Source: Planctomycetota bacterium (GTDB taxonomy: Bacteria > Planctomycetota > Planctomycetia > Pirellulales > Lacipirellulaceae). Taken from it: a stretch of 64,000 nucleotides of DNA. Shown in pieces: positions 34,621 to 43,810 of the stretch. Numbering within the stretch: the stretch's first letter is position 1; each line of letters starts with the position of its first letter. Position numbers and translations under genes: made by a program. Below the pieces are notes generated by a model. It had not been told where the DNA came from and searched no databases. It saw nothing but the letters and a program-made list of their open reading frames with translations. The stretch is taken from contig JAJDED010000020.1 of assembly GCA_029259915.1 (NCBI GenBank), positions 124,001 through 188,000 of the forward strand, written 5' to 3'.

Positions 34621-34659
34621 GGTTCTCTTCCCAAAAAATTTTGGGAGGGGAACTTTTTT
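34621..34659. terminator. terminator after the calcium-repeat gene
   Basis: The hairpin GTTCTCTTCCCAAAA / TTTTGGGAGGGGAAC pairs at 13 of 15 positions with a 2-base loop and is followed by TTTTTT on the plus strand. It lies between two convergent genes and may also act for greA on the other strand. Confidence 0.8.
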
Positions 34660-34669
34660 CCACTCAGAA

Positions 34670-35149
34670 CTATTCCTCGAAGCGAAGATCAAGAATCTCG
34701 AAGCGGTTGGTTCCGGCGGGGACTTCGATCTCTGCCGTGTCGCCAACCTTTTTGCCAAGCAAACCCCTGGCTAAGGGGCTGGTGATCAAGATTTTACCGG
34801 CGTCGTAGTCTTCTTCGCCTGCCCCTACGAGTGTGAACTCTTCGGTGTCACCAAAATCGAGGTCCTTCACCTTGACGGTCACGCCGAACACAACCTGATC
34901 TTTGGGCAGCGTGGCGGGGTCGACAATGTCGGCTTGGACGAGCTTGTCTTTGAGCAGGTTGATCTTTGCCTGTAACATACCCTGGCTTTCCCGGGCACCG
35001 TGATACTCGGCATTCTCGCTGAGATCTCCCTCTGCGCGCGCCGTGGCGATGCGTTTTTCGATCTCAGGCATCTTTTCGTTTTCGAGATCATACAACTCTG
35101 CCTTGAGCTTATCGTAACCGGTGCGAGTCATCGGAACACGTTCGGACAT
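34670..35149 (-). CDS. greA: transcription elongation factor GreA
   Basis: A 159-residue GreA, which rescues backtracked RNA polymerase by stimulating transcript cleavage. The N-terminal coiled coil begins [20 protein letters not shown] and carries the tip motif [20 protein letters not shown] near residue 39, with the acidic Asp/Glu pair. The C-terminal FKBP-like part has [20 protein letters not shown] and [20 protein letters not shown]. Length and domain order are normal. Confidence 0.96.
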   Translation of the reverse strand: MSERVPMTRTGYDKLKAELYDLENEKMPEIEKRIATARAEGDLSENAEYHGARESQGMLQAKINLLKDKLVQADIVDPATLPKDQVVFGVTVKVKDLDFGDTEEFTLVGAGEEDYDAGKILITSPLARGLLGKKVGDTAEIEVPAGTNRFEILDLRFEE

Positions 35150-35267
35150 AGCAACCTCTCAAATTCTCCGAGATAGGGATACCCCGTAAGTCTTGAAACA
35201 GGCACACTTAATTGTCGAGGTGAGAATTAGGCGTGGCCAAACCTTATCAAATTAAGAACGTCAAATA

Positions 35268-35313
35268 TAAAAACCCCGTCAAACAAAACGGGCCTTCCTT
35301 GCGGAAGACCCTT
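35268..35313 (-). terminator. double-hairpin terminator
   Basis: On the minus strand a hairpin GGGTCTTCC-GCAA-GGAAGGCCC (one mismatch) is followed by CCCGT-TTTGTTTG-ACGGG and then GTTTTTAT. It is placed to end the zinc-ribbon protein transcript before greA. Confidence 0.5.
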
Positions 35314-35407
35314 AACTACACGATATTGTGAATCGGGGGCATGATAATGTAAAGATCGAGTTTTTCCCAAGAAACCCTTTTCTTCTCAGCATTCACCGGG
35401 GAAGAAG

Positions 35408-35453
35408 AACACTTATCTACGCTGATCTGAGATTATTAGCGAAGATAAGTGTT
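35408..35453. repeat. CACTTATC palindromic repeat, copy 2
   Basis: The arms AACACTTATCTACGCTGAT and ATTAGCGAAGATAAGTGTT pair at 17 of 19 positions. It has the same hairpin and right flank as the copy at 29777-29820. Confidence 0.65.
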
Positions 35454-35533
35454 CCAAATCTTTACTGTGTTCTCTGCGTCTCTGTGGTTATTTCTTCTTG
35501 ATACCAGGACAAGCATCGAAGTTAAACGCCGAG

Positions 35534-36238
35534 TCAATCTTCTCCCATGTAGAGCAAGCAGCCGCAAGCTTTGCAGAAGACAGGTTTTGAAAGCAATAAC
35601 TCATTTTGCATGTTGAGAGTCATCTTGTTCCCACAAGCTAAACAAACCCCATCACCCACCTCGGACATGCCGTGAGCCCCTTTGCCGCGGATGACTCGGC
35701 GGTAGTCGTCTTTCATCAAAGTAGGCAACTGTTTTTCGATTTCGCCCAGTTCGCCTTCGAGGCGTGTGATGTCCCCTTTGATAATCACGGATTCGCTGGC
35801 AACGGTATCCCGGCATTTGGATAATTCGTTCTTGGCCGATTCTAAATGTTTTCGTGCTTCACCGACGCCGATCTCCAATTGATCGCATTTTTCCATGGCT
35901 TCGAGAATTTCGTCGGCCAAAACGCTGTTTGCCATTTCCGAAGCGGCGATTTGCTCAAGAAGTGTCTGATACTCTTTGTTACTGCTGCAGCCGTTCAGCT
36001 TAGTTTTCAAATCGGCGATTTTAATTTCACCCGTTTTCAGATCAAGTTGCTTCTGATCGATGGCGAGTTTTGTCTGCTTGACCGCGTCTTGGGCAGCTGC
36101 AAGAGCGGCTTCGAATTTTGCAACAGTTATTTCTCGCGCCTTCACCTGTCGAGGACCATGGTCCAGGCGCTCACGCAGATTACTCAGTTGCAGATGGATA
36201 CGGTGCAGCTCGCGCAACACAGCCGTTGATACCGACAT
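35534..36238 (-). CDS. coiled-coil protein with C4 zinc ribbon (CdsZ/DUF-type)
   Basis: A 234-residue protein. Residues ~10-165 form an antiparallel coiled coil (LHRIHLQLSNLRERLDHGPR; LKTKLNGCSSNKEYQTLLEQ is a typical hinge). The C-terminal ribbon has CLACGNKMTLNMQNELL near residue 200 and CKACGCLLYMGED at the end, four Cys in CxxC pairs. This matches the bacterial zinc-ribbon coiled-coil family; the NKEYQ hinge is conserved there. A nucleic-acid or transcription-linked role is suggested by the neighbours rpoD and greA. Confidence 0.85.
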   Translation of the reverse strand: MSVSTAVLRELHRIHLQLSNLRERLDHGPRQVKAREITVAKFEAALAAAQDAVKQTKLAIDQKQLDLKTGEIKIADLKTKLNGCSSNKEYQTLLEQIAASEMANSVLADEILEAMEKCDQLEIGVGEARKHLESAKNELSKCRDTVASESVIIKGDITRLEGELGEIEKQLPTLMKDDYRRVIRGKGAHGMSEVGDGVCLACGNKMTLNMQNELLLSKPVFCKACGCLLYMGED

Positions 36239-36359
36239 ATAATAACTCCAATATTCCTAAGGGGCGGTGCCCTGCTGATTTCTCAAAGACTGTTTGCTCC
36301 GGCAGCGTGGGGTCAAGCACTCCATTGTAGCGGGATTTTCCTGTTTCCATAGGCGGTCG

Positions 36360-36394
36360 AATAAAGAAGAAGCCCAGGGAGCAGTCTCCCTGGG
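36360..36394 (-). terminator. terminator after rpoD
   Basis: A perfect 9-bp stem, CCCAGGGAG / CTCCCTGGG, with a 4-base loop (36373-36394). On the minus strand it is followed by CTTCTTCTTTATT. It lies 36 bases after the rpoD stop. Confidence 0.75.
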
Positions 36395-36429
36395 ATTCGA
36401 TGGTTGCTAACCGGATTGTGGGCGGAATC

Positions 36430-38115
36430 TCAAGCGGCCGCTGCGACTTCGGCGGGCAACTCTTCCCAGGTTTCTTCGACCGGCAATTCAGGGCTGTCGG
36501 CCACATATTCGGAGAGTTCCGAACTGCGAACCGGGTGCTGCATCTTGGCAACTGCCTTGGCCTCAATCTGCCGAACGCGTTCGCGGGTTACCTTGAAAAC
36601 CCGCCCGACTTCTTCCAACGTATAGCTATAGCCGTCGGCCAAACCGTACCGCAAACGAATAATTTCTCGTTCGCGGTAGGTGAGTGTTTTCAGTAGCTCC
36701 TCGATTTTCTCGCGAAGCAAGCTGTTGTTAGCCAATTTGAGCGGATTGTCGGTATGGGAGTCTTCGACCAGCTCTCCAAAACTGCAATCTTCGCTTTCGC
36801 CGATGGGGCGATCGAGACTTACGGGAGTTCGACCGATATCGAGGACATGCAGACTTTCCTCGAGATCGATTCCAGCCGCCTGCGCCGTTTCTTCATGCGT
36901 GGGATGTCGTCCCAGATCGTGTTGCAGCCGCTTGGCCGTTTGCTGCAATTTGCTGAGCACGTCGATCATATGTACCGGAATCCGGATCGTGCGTGCTTGA
37001 TCCGCAATGGCTCGCGTGATCGCCTGACGAATCCACCAGGTGGCATAGGTCGAAAACTTGAATCCCCGACGGTATTCGTACTTGTCGACCGCCCGCATCA
37101 AGCCGGTGTTTCCTTCTTGGATCAGATCCAAAAAGCTCATGCCGCGATTGCGATATTTTTTGGCAATCGAAACAACCAACCGCAGGTTGCCGCTGGAGAG
37201 TTCGCGTTTGACGCGCTCAAACTCCTTGAGCCGCTTCCTCAAACGTTGGCAGCGGTTGCGAAGGCTCGTCGGTGTTTCCAAGGTTTGCTGCATGAGTTGC
37301 TGCAACTCGCGCCGGACGGGCTCAATGCGCGTCGACGTAGCACCCTCGGATCGCAATTCTGACAATTGACGCTGCAAGCGATCCATGTGCGCAGAAAATT
37401 CTTCGAGCTGGTTCATCAACGGTTGAACGCGACGCGTGCGTAAGCTGAGCTCCTCGACCAATTGCAACATTTTCGTTCGGCGGCTCAGATAGTTTGCGCG
37501 AGCTATCCGTTTCTGCTCGGAATCTGCTGAGCGGCTGGTGAGTGTTGCGAAGTCGCGCAGCTGCTCACGCAGTAGATGATGCAAAGTTGCCAAATTGTGT
37601 GGCATACGTGCCGAGACTTGATCTTTCGTCAGCCGCTCGGTGAGCGAGACCTTGATCGTGCGATCAAAGGGCAATTCCCCAAGATGGACGCGTTGGAGCG
37701 TATCGGTGGTTGCCTGCAACGCGAAAAACGAACTTAGCAGGTCGCGACGGAAGCGTTTGCGAGACAGCTCAATTTTTTTTGCCAGCGTGATTTCTTCTTC
37801 ACGCGTGAACAGCGGAATTTTGCACATCTGCGAGAGATACATCCTAATCGGATCGTCGGTAAGCTTGGGCAGTTCCTCGGCGAAAAGTCGCTCTTGGTCG
37901 GTGTCGGCCGAGGATTCCTCATCCGCGGCACGTGGTGGATGCTTGACTTCGACGAGATCGATTTTCATTCGGTCGAGAAGATCAAGCAATAAGTCAACTT
38001 GTTGAGAATCTCCCGCTTCGTCGGGAAGAAAATCGTTCGCTTGATCGTAGGTTAGAAATCTTTGAGTTTCGGCAAGTTGTGTTAGCTGGGAATAAGAAAT
38101 TTTCTGCAAGGTCAT
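36430..38115 (-). CDS. rpoD: RNA polymerase sigma-70 family factor (RpoD-type)
   Basis: A 561-residue primary-type sigma factor. Region 1.2 is [20 protein letters not shown] near residue 85. Regions 2.1-2.4 show [20 protein letters not shown] and [20 protein letters not shown]. Region 4 shows [20 protein letters not shown] and [21 protein letters not shown] long spacer sits between 1.2 and 2. The C-terminal tail after region 4 is Glu/Ala-rich. The ATG at 38115 is chosen because GGAGGAG lies seven bases upstream; a GTG six codons earlier is inferior. dnaG lies directly upstream, the classic dnaG-rpoD order. Confidence 0.94.
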   Translation of the reverse strand: MTLQKISYSQLTQLAETQRFLTYDQANDFLPDEAGDSQQVDLLLDLLDRMKIDLVEVKHPPRAADEESSADTDQERLFAEELPKLTDDPIRMYLSQMCKIPLFTREEEITLAKKIELSRKRFRRDLLSSFFALQATTDTLQRVHLGELPFDRTIKVSLTERLTKDQVSARMPHNLATLHHLLREQLRDFATLTSRSADSEQKRIARANYLSRRTKMLQLVEELSLRTRRVQPLMNQLEEFSAHMDRLQRQLSELRSEGATSTRIEPVRRELQQLMQQTLETPTSLRNRCQRLRKRLKEFERVKRELSSGNLRLVVSIAKKYRNRGMSFLDLIQEGNTGLMRAVDKYEYRRGFKFSTYATWWIRQAITRAIADQARTIRIPVHMIDVLSKLQQTAKRLQHDLGRHPTHEETAQAAGIDLEESLHVLDIGRTPVSLDRPIGESEDCSFGELVEDSHTDNPLKLANNSLLREKIEELLKTLTYREREIIRLRYGLADGYSYTLEEVGRVFKVTRERVRQIEAKAVAKMQHPVRSSELSEYVADSPELPVEETWEELPAEVAAAA

Positions 38116-38278
38116 CACAAACTCCTCCGGCACTTCCTGTGCGAATGGAAAAGTAAAGGCGGGATTGAATGTTGCGATTCGCGGTCGTGCGGATGATTTG
38201 CCTGGGATTTATTCCACAAGGCAGGGGCGGTGTTTCCGCGCCTGACGAAGCAATCAACATTCGCGCCGACCAAACACC

Positions 38279-40156
38279 TCACCCATCCGTGGGCTTGGAA
38301 CCTGTTTGGCGACGTTTGAAATCATGAAACAGTTCGTCTAGTACCTCCAATTCATGTTCTGGGTCGAATCGTTTCTGGTTAAGGTCTGCAAACTGGGATT
38401 GGTGACTTTGTTTCTGTTTTCGGCGAGCGATCCCAGCCAGCAGATCGGTGACTCGCTGTTCGGTGTCGCTGGAAGTTTTTCCATGCCCCTGCTCGTCGCA
38501 ACGAACCAATAAGTTTTTGGCTTCGGGGTCGTCCGTGGCGAGCATGAGCTGTTCAAAGCTGGGAATCAGCCCGGCATGCATCGTTTCGATTGCCTGGAGA
38601 TAAAAATCGCGGCAGGCCTGCGAAGGAATATCTTTGGGGGACAAAGTATCAGCTAAACGGGGTAGCACGTCGGGATGGTGGAGCAACAGTTCCAACAATT
38701 CCGATTCCCAAGCAGTGAGGTCGACCCGCTGCGTGGGCTGGACAGCTTCGTCGGCCGTCGCTCTGGAACTCTGCATGTGAGTTTTGGCGGCCAGTTCGCG
38801 TCGACGCGCTGCCAGTCGCGTGCGGAGCGTTTCTTCGCCAATGCCAAAGCGGCGTTCCAACTGCGACAATACTTGTTGCTCTCGCACCAACGTCGTGGAC
38901 GAGCTTGTCGCACCTGTGGGAAGTGCATGCGCAACGGCACCGAGAATTTCTTCCACAGCTTGGGAAGTTTCATGAGTGCCAGGGGCCGATGCCAATCCGT
39001 TGGTCACAGCTTGTATCTTGTGTTCGAGTGCGTCGACGGAAGTGGAAAGGTATTGTCGAAACGCGTCGCTTCCTTGCGATGCAATAACATCACATGGATC
39101 GGCCCCTTCAGGCAAGGTCAGAATTTTCAAATCTATTTCTTGAGCCACAAACAGTGCTAGCATGTCGTTCAGGATCTGCTCTGTACGGCGTTGGCCGGCC
39201 TCGTCGCCATCGAGAACCAAGGTCAAATGATCGGTGAACCGACGCACGAGTGGAATGTGTCGATCGGTCAGAGCGGTTCCCAGCACTGCTACCGCGTTGG
39301 TGATGCCGTGTTGATGGGCCATGATCACATCGGTATAGCCTTCCATCACGACAAGGCCCTGTTGCGGTGAGGTTCCCGAGCGCGCTAAATCCAAGGCATA
39401 GAGTTGGCTACTTTTGCTGAACAGCGGTGTCTCTGGGCTATTGATATATTTCGCTTCGGGACGATCGGGATTCTCATTTCCCACTCCCGGCAGCACCCGG
39501 CCACCGCATGCGATGGGCCGAGAACCGACATCGCGAATCGAAAACATCAGCCGACCACGAAAGCGATCATAAAAACCTTCGCCCGATGTTTTGCGTCCCA
39601 CGAGTCCCACACGTTCAAGCACCTCCGGCGACCAACCAGCCTGCTGACCAGCGCGCAACAGCCAATCCCATGATGCCGGCGCAAAGCCCAAGCGGAATTG
39701 GTCGATACTCTCAGCGCTGATGCCCCGATCGACCAGATACTGTCGCGCCGGTTCGGCGCCGTCCATTTTCAACAAACAATCGTGGAATTGCTGCTCGGCC
39801 CAAGCCATGACTTTCAGCAGATTGCGGCGATCGAACGGGTTTTCTTTATCTGAAGTTCGCGCAGAGGGCGCGAGAGATATTCCCGCGCGATCGGCTAACA
39901 TTTCCAATGCTTCGCGAAATTCGAGCCCTTCCATCCGCATCATAAAGCTGAAAATATCGCCGCCGATATCGCAGACCCAGCATTTGAACGACTGCCTTTC
40001 GGGGTTTACCTGCAAACTGGGCCGCGAATCGTCGTGCCAGGGGCATAAGGCGACATAGCCGCGCCCCTGCCGGCGCAGCGACACATAGCTGCCAATCAAA
40101 TCGACAATGTCGATCGATTGACGCACCTGCTCCTTGGCATTTTGCATGTCAGACAC
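38279..40156 (-). CDS. dnaG: DNA primase DnaG
   Basis: A 625-residue primase that makes RNA primers at the replication fork. The zinc finger shows ALCPWHDDSRPSLQV and FKCWVCDIGGD in the first 80 residues. The catalytic TOPRIM core has VVMEGYTDVIMAHQHG and LVLDGDEAGQRR. The C-terminal part is the helicase-binding region. A GTG start at 40156 (SDMQNAKEQVRQSI) with GAAGGTG eight bases upstream avoids overlap with the cytosine deaminase; a 42-residue upstream extension is rejected. Confidence 0.94.
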   Translation of the reverse strand: MSDMQNAKEQVRQSIDIVDLIGSYVSLRRQGRGYVALCPWHDDSRPSLQVNPERQSFKCWVCDIGGDIFSFMMRMEGLEFREALEMLADRAGISLAPSARTSDKENPFDRRNLLKVMAWAEQQFHDCLLKMDGAEPARQYLVDRGISAESIDQFRLGFAPASWDWLLRAGQQAGWSPEVLERVGLVGRKTSGEGFYDRFRGRLMFSIRDVGSRPIACGGRVLPGVGNENPDRPEAKYINSPETPLFSKSSQLYALDLARSGTSPQQGLVVMEGYTDVIMAHQHGITNAVAVLGTALTDRHIPLVRRFTDHLTLVLDGDEAGQRRTEQILNDMLALFVAQEIDLKILTLPEGADPCDVIASQGSDAFRQYLSTSVDALEHKIQAVTNGLASAPGTHETSQAVEEILGAVAHALPTGATSSSTTLVREQQVLSQLERRFGIGEETLRTRLAARRRELAAKTHMQSSRATADEAVQPTQRVDLTAWESELLELLLHHPDVLPRLADTLSPKDIPSQACRDFYLQAIETMHAGLIPSFEQLMLATDDPEAKNLLVRCDEQGHGKTSSDTEQRVTDLLAGIARRKQKQSHQSQFADLNQKRFDPEHELEVLDELFHDFKRRQTGSKPTDG

Positions 40157-40187
40157 AGTGACTTCACCTTCGAAGGGGGTATACCGA

Positions 40188-40634
40188 TTAAGGGTTGCTT
40201 TCGCCGATGTCTTCGTTCCAAAGATGCGGATGCTTGGCAATAAACTGTTGCATGAGTTCAATACATTGTTCGTTGTCGACAACCGTTACTTCCACTCCAC
40301 GGGAGCGGACGTATTGCTCGGGGCCTTGGAATGTTTGGTTTTCTCCAATTACGATCCTTGGGATTTTGTACAGCAGTGCCGTGCCGCTGCACATGTCGCA
40401 GGGCGATAACGTGGAGACCAATGTTGCGCGCTGATAATCGCTTGGCTGAAGCCGACCGGCGTTTTCCAGGCAATCCATTTCGGCATGCAGGATGGCACTC
40501 CCCTTTTGTACACGACGATTCCGACCCCGGCCAACGATTTTGTTGTCGATTACCAATACCGAGCCGATCGGAATTCCCCCTTCGGCCAACCCGATTTGTG
40601 CCTGCTCGATGGCCGCTTGAAGGAAATCATCCAT
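40188..40634 (-). CDS. cytosine deaminase, yeast Fcy1-like
   Basis: A 148-residue zinc deaminase. The zinc site is AILHAEMDCLENAG near residue 54 and STLSPCDMCSGTALLYKIPR near 80. The following IVIGENQTFQGPEQYVRSRG is typical of the yeast cytosine deaminase branch, which converts cytosine to uracil. An ATG eight codons upstream is possible but MDDFLQAAIEQAQIG is the family start. It sits 31 bases before dnaG and is probably unrelated to it in function. Confidence 0.85.
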   Translation of the reverse strand: MDDFLQAAIEQAQIGLAEGGIPIGSVLVIDNKIVGRGRNRRVQKGSAILHAEMDCLENAGRLQPSDYQRATLVSTLSPCDMCSGTALLYKIPRIVIGENQTFQGPEQYVRSRGVEVTVVDNEQCIELMQQFIAKHPHLWNEDIGESNP

Positions 40635-40693
40635 GGTCGCTCCAACGGCTCGAGGCATATTTTTGTCAACGACTCAAAATAGAACGCAGATGG

Positions 40694-40817
40694 ACACCGA
40701 TTAAACGGATTTTCACAGATTCAAAAAAAAATGAGCTTGGACAAACCTTGTTGCTCCTGGTTTTTCAACGGTTGAATTCAAAGATTATTAATCTGCGACA
40801 ATCCGTTTAATCGGTGT
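40694..40817. repeat. perfect-armed inverted repeat
   Basis: The arms ACACCGATTAAACGGAT (40694-40710) and ATCCGTTTAATCGGTGT (40801-40817) match perfectly over 17 bases, 90 bases apart. It lies between adenine deaminase and cytosine deaminase genes. No T-run follows either arm. Confidence 0.6.
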
Positions 40818-40879
40818 TCCTCAGTGTTCTATTCCTGAAATCGAATACATCGACAAAAACATCATGGAGTGCATTCCAA

Positions 40880-42520
40880 TTATGCCAGTAACGGCGTGAA
40901 CTCGAATCTACCGCCATCGAACAATCCCAAGTCACTCAGTTTTAGTTCAGGTATGACCAGCAAAGCCATGAACGACAACGTCATATAAGGTGCTCGCAAC
41001 TTTGAGCCCCATTCTTTCACGGCGGCGTCCAGACGTCCGTAAGCAGCCCCCACTTCTTCGCAAGTGCCGGTAGCCATCAAACCTGCCACGGGCAGCGGCA
41101 AGACGTGTGCCACGTCTTCGGCACGACAAACGGCGCTCAGTCCTCCCTGTGCATCCATCACTGCGTTAATTGCTGCTGCAAGGTCATCGTCGTTTGTTCC
41201 CACGGCAATCACGTTATGCGAATCGTGGGCAACGCTGGAAGCCATCGCTCCCCGTCCAAGTCCAAAATTTTTCACAAAGGCCATCGCCGGCGGAGCTTGC
41301 CGATAGCGATTCACCACGACCATTTTTAGGATGTCACGGTCGATGTCGCTTAGGACGATCCCTTGAGAAACTTTAGGCTCCACGGGCAGACGATTAGTAA
41401 TCAGTTGCCCATCGAGTGCTTCGATAACTTGCAGCTTGCCACTGTCAGCAGGTACAGCAAGTTGGGTAGGCTCGACATGGGTGGCTACAAATTGATTCAC
41501 CACGGTCGATTCAACACGGGGAAGCGTCGTCTTGCCGTTTTCCGCCACAATTGTTCCATCGATCCAGGTCCGTAAAACTTGGAAAGATTCGAGCGAATCG
41601 ACTTCAATAAAATCAGCCGGATCGCCAACCTGCAGCCGACCCACGTCGAGACCATAGTGGTCGATCGGATTGATGCACGCGGCTTGTAGTATGTCAAAGA
41701 CATCGATTCCCGCTTCCAGGGCACGACTCACCAGGACGTTGATATGACCGGTGAGCAGTTCGTCGGGGTGCTTATCGTCGCTGCAAAGCATGGTTTGCAG
41801 GGGAAACTCACCCAAGAGCGAAACGAGTGCGTCGAAGTTTCGGGCAGCGGAGCCTTCGCGAATCGAGATCTTGCACCCGGCTGCGAGTTTGTCGAGCGCT
41901 TCTTCCTTGGTGAAACATTCGTGGTCGGTGGTGATTCCTGCGGCGACATAGCGAGCGGCTTCATCACCGCGCAATCCGGGGGCGTGGCCGTCGACCGGTT
42001 TACCGCGTTCGTGGGCCGCGGCAATTTTTGCCAGACATTCTTCGTCGCCGTTGAGTACGCCAGGGAAATTCATCATTTCGCTAAGGTACACAATCCGTGG
42101 ATCGTCGAGCAGTTGTCGAACCTCGTCGACCGTGATCGTTGCCCCGGCAGTTTCAAACGTTGTGGCTGGAACGCACGAAGGGGCGCCGAAATAGATTTTT
42201 AGCGGCGTGTGGGCAGCATTGTCCAGCATGGTGTGGACTCCGGCCACTCCCAAGACATTGCCGATTTCGTGCGGGTCGCTCACCGTAGCAACAGTGCCAT
42301 GGACCACCGCCGCTCGGGCGAATTCGGTGGGCACGAGCATCGAACTTTCCACGTGGACGTGCGCATCGATAAACCCGGGTAAGAGATAAGTCTCGGGCGA
42401 CGCATCGGACGGATCGACCGCAACAATACGACCGTCGGCGACATGCACCTCCGCGGCAAACACGCATCGGTTGGCGATATCGACGACGTTGCCCAAGATT
42501 GTTTGGGAACCGGCACTCAT
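40880..42520 (-). CDS. ade: adenine deaminase
   Basis: A 546-residue amidohydrolase of the Ade family (adenine to hypoxanthine). The metal site is LLPGFIDAHVHVESSMLVP near residue 50, followed by HGTVATVSDPHEIGNVLGV near 81. Then come GHAPGLRGDEAARYVAAGI and DHECFTKEEALDKLAAGCKI near 180-210. The C-terminal part has HDSHNVIAVGTNDDDLAAAI. The start MSAGSQTILGNVVDIANRC is chosen over one four codons upstream. With the cytosine deaminase it adds nucleobase recovery to the region. Confidence 0.94.
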   Translation of the reverse strand: MSAGSQTILGNVVDIANRCVFAAEVHVADGRIVAVDPSDASPETYLLPGFIDAHVHVESSMLVPTEFARAAVVHGTVATVSDPHEIGNVLGVAGVHTMLDNAAHTPLKIYFGAPSCVPATTFETAGATITVDEVRQLLDDPRIVYLSEMMNFPGVLNGDEECLAKIAAAHERGKPVDGHAPGLRGDEAARYVAAGITTDHECFTKEEALDKLAAGCKISIREGSAARNFDALVSLLGEFPLQTMLCSDDKHPDELLTGHINVLVSRALEAGIDVFDILQAACINPIDHYGLDVGRLQVGDPADFIEVDSLESFQVLRTWIDGTIVAENGKTTLPRVESTVVNQFVATHVEPTQLAVPADSGKLQVIEALDGQLITNRLPVEPKVSQGIVLSDIDRDILKMVVVNRYRQAPPAMAFVKNFGLGRGAMASSVAHDSHNVIAVGTNDDDLAAAINAVMDAQGGLSAVCRAEDVAHVLPLPVAGLMATGTCEEVGAAYGRLDAAVKEWGSKLRAPYMTLSFMALLVIPELKLSDLGLFDGGRFEFTPLLA

Positions 42521-42565
42521 AGCTAATCTCACAAGCGTGCGTTTTGAAGAGAAACGTCGCGCCGA

Positions 42566-43666
42566 TCAGTTCTTCTTGCGCCCTCGTCCGCGGCCACGAC
42601 CTCGGGAAGCCCCCGATTTGTTGGGAGAGTTTTTGCGCTGTTGAAGATTTGAATCGACAATACCCCCGATGGCTTCCGACCAAGTGGGCAGATTGCGATG
42701 CCTGGATCGGCCTCGAGATCGCGGTTCTGAAATGTCTGATTCGTCGGAGTCCGCACCATTTTGGTGGACGAGAACCGATTCCGCGTCTTCTCGATCTCCC
42801 TCAGAATCATCCATATGAGGTCCCTGGTCCTCGGCAGACTTTCGGCTCCGGCGGCGCCGCGGACGACGGCGTCGAGGTTTTTCTTCCTCAGATTCCGTCG
42901 AGCCGTCCCCACGGTCTTGTTGTTCGGCGGACTCCGAAGTTTCGCTTGCCGTGGAATCCGCTTCCTCTTGAGATTCGCTTTCGGTGGTTTCTGATTCGGA
43001 GGTCTTACGTCCACGACCACGGCGACCCCGACGACGCGAACGTCGGCGCTTGGGGCGTTCCTCTTTTTCTTCCTCTTCAACGACATCAGAATCGAAAATG
43101 CCCTGATCGGCAGCGTCGTCTTCAGAGAGTTGAATCTCGAGTGGAGTATCCAGCGACCTGGCGTCGTTGGTCGATATTTCCCACTCGGATGTCGCTTCAG
43201 AAAAAAGAGCGTCAAAAGCGCTGCGGGCTGCTTCTCCCGAAATGCCCGACTCCGAATCCGATGAATCCTCGTCTTGGGAGATTTCTTCCGAATCGTCGTC
43301 CCAGTCCGACTCGTCCATGGCACGGTCGATCTCACTGGGAAGCGAAGGCAATTCTTCCACGTCATTCTGGGCGTCGGATTCGTCGACACTCTCGCAAACC
43401 TCATCGGGCTCGCTGGGTTCGGGCTGACTTGTGCTGGCCGCAGCCTCCTGGGGAACCTCGACTCCTAACGAACTGGCAAGAGCATTCCAATCGCTAGGCT
43501 GCGATTGGGGAGGGTCGGGCGGGGCGTCTGAGCCCTGCGATACACTTGCAGATGACAACTCTGTCGACTCCGGCTGATGTCGCTCAAGGGCTTGGGAATC
43601 TGCTTCGACGCCTAGTTCGTCGATCAACTCATCCCAGGCAGCGTTTGGTGTGTTTTTCTCTTCCAT
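42566..43666 (-). CDS. disordered acidic/basic protein, unknown function
   Basis: A 366-residue, low-complexity protein. The first 180 residues are acidic with three related motifs: AWDELIDELGVE, DWNALASSLGVE and AFDALFSEA. The middle has RPKRRRSRRRGRRGRGRK near residue 205; a second basic patch is RRRRPRRRRSRKSAEDQG. The end has LPTWSEAIGGIVDSNLQQRK and a Gly-Arg tail (RGRGRGRGRKKN), like an RNA-binding RGG tail. A long frame on the other strand (42544-43497) is a shadow of this composition. RNA binding is inferred from the tail only. Confidence 0.65.
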   Translation of the reverse strand: MEEKNTPNAAWDELIDELGVEADSQALERHQPESTELSSASVSQGSDAPPDPPQSQPSDWNALASSLGVEVPQEAAASTSQPEPSEPDEVCESVDESDAQNDVEELPSLPSEIDRAMDESDWDDDSEEISQDEDSSDSESGISGEAARSAFDALFSEATSEWEISTNDARSLDTPLEIQLSEDDAADQGIFDSDVVEEEEKEERPKRRRSRRRGRRGRGRKTSESETTESESQEEADSTASETSESAEQQDRGDGSTESEEEKPRRRRPRRRRSRKSAEDQGPHMDDSEGDREDAESVLVHQNGADSDESDISEPRSRGRSRHRNLPTWSEAIGGIVDSNLQQRKNSPNKSGASRGRGRGRGRKKN

Positions 43667-43810
43667 CGAAAAGTGCTTTGCTCGTAAGGTACGCGTGGTG
43701 GCCAGGTTACCCTGCCAAAAAACCCAATATACGCCGTTTTGGGCTCAACGGAAAGAGACCCTCAGACTAGCGAGTTGTGGCAGAAAGGCTGTTCGACTAG
43801 GCTCGATCGC

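Larger units (their letters stand above)
35150..35533. other. gap with terminator and palindromic repeat
   Basis: A 384-base stretch without a gene between two minus-strand genes. It contains the hairpins at 35268-35313 and the CACTTATC repeat at 35408-35453 followed by its GTGTTCTCTGCGTCTCTGTGG flank. The greA promoter should lie in its first 100 bases. Confidence 0.55.

Noticed and set aside
42544-43497. Long plus-strand frame (317 residues) opposite the disordered protein
   Set aside because: It mirrors the Arg/Glu/Ser-rich composition of the minus-strand gene, is rich in Pro, Arg and Trp, and has no recognisable domain.
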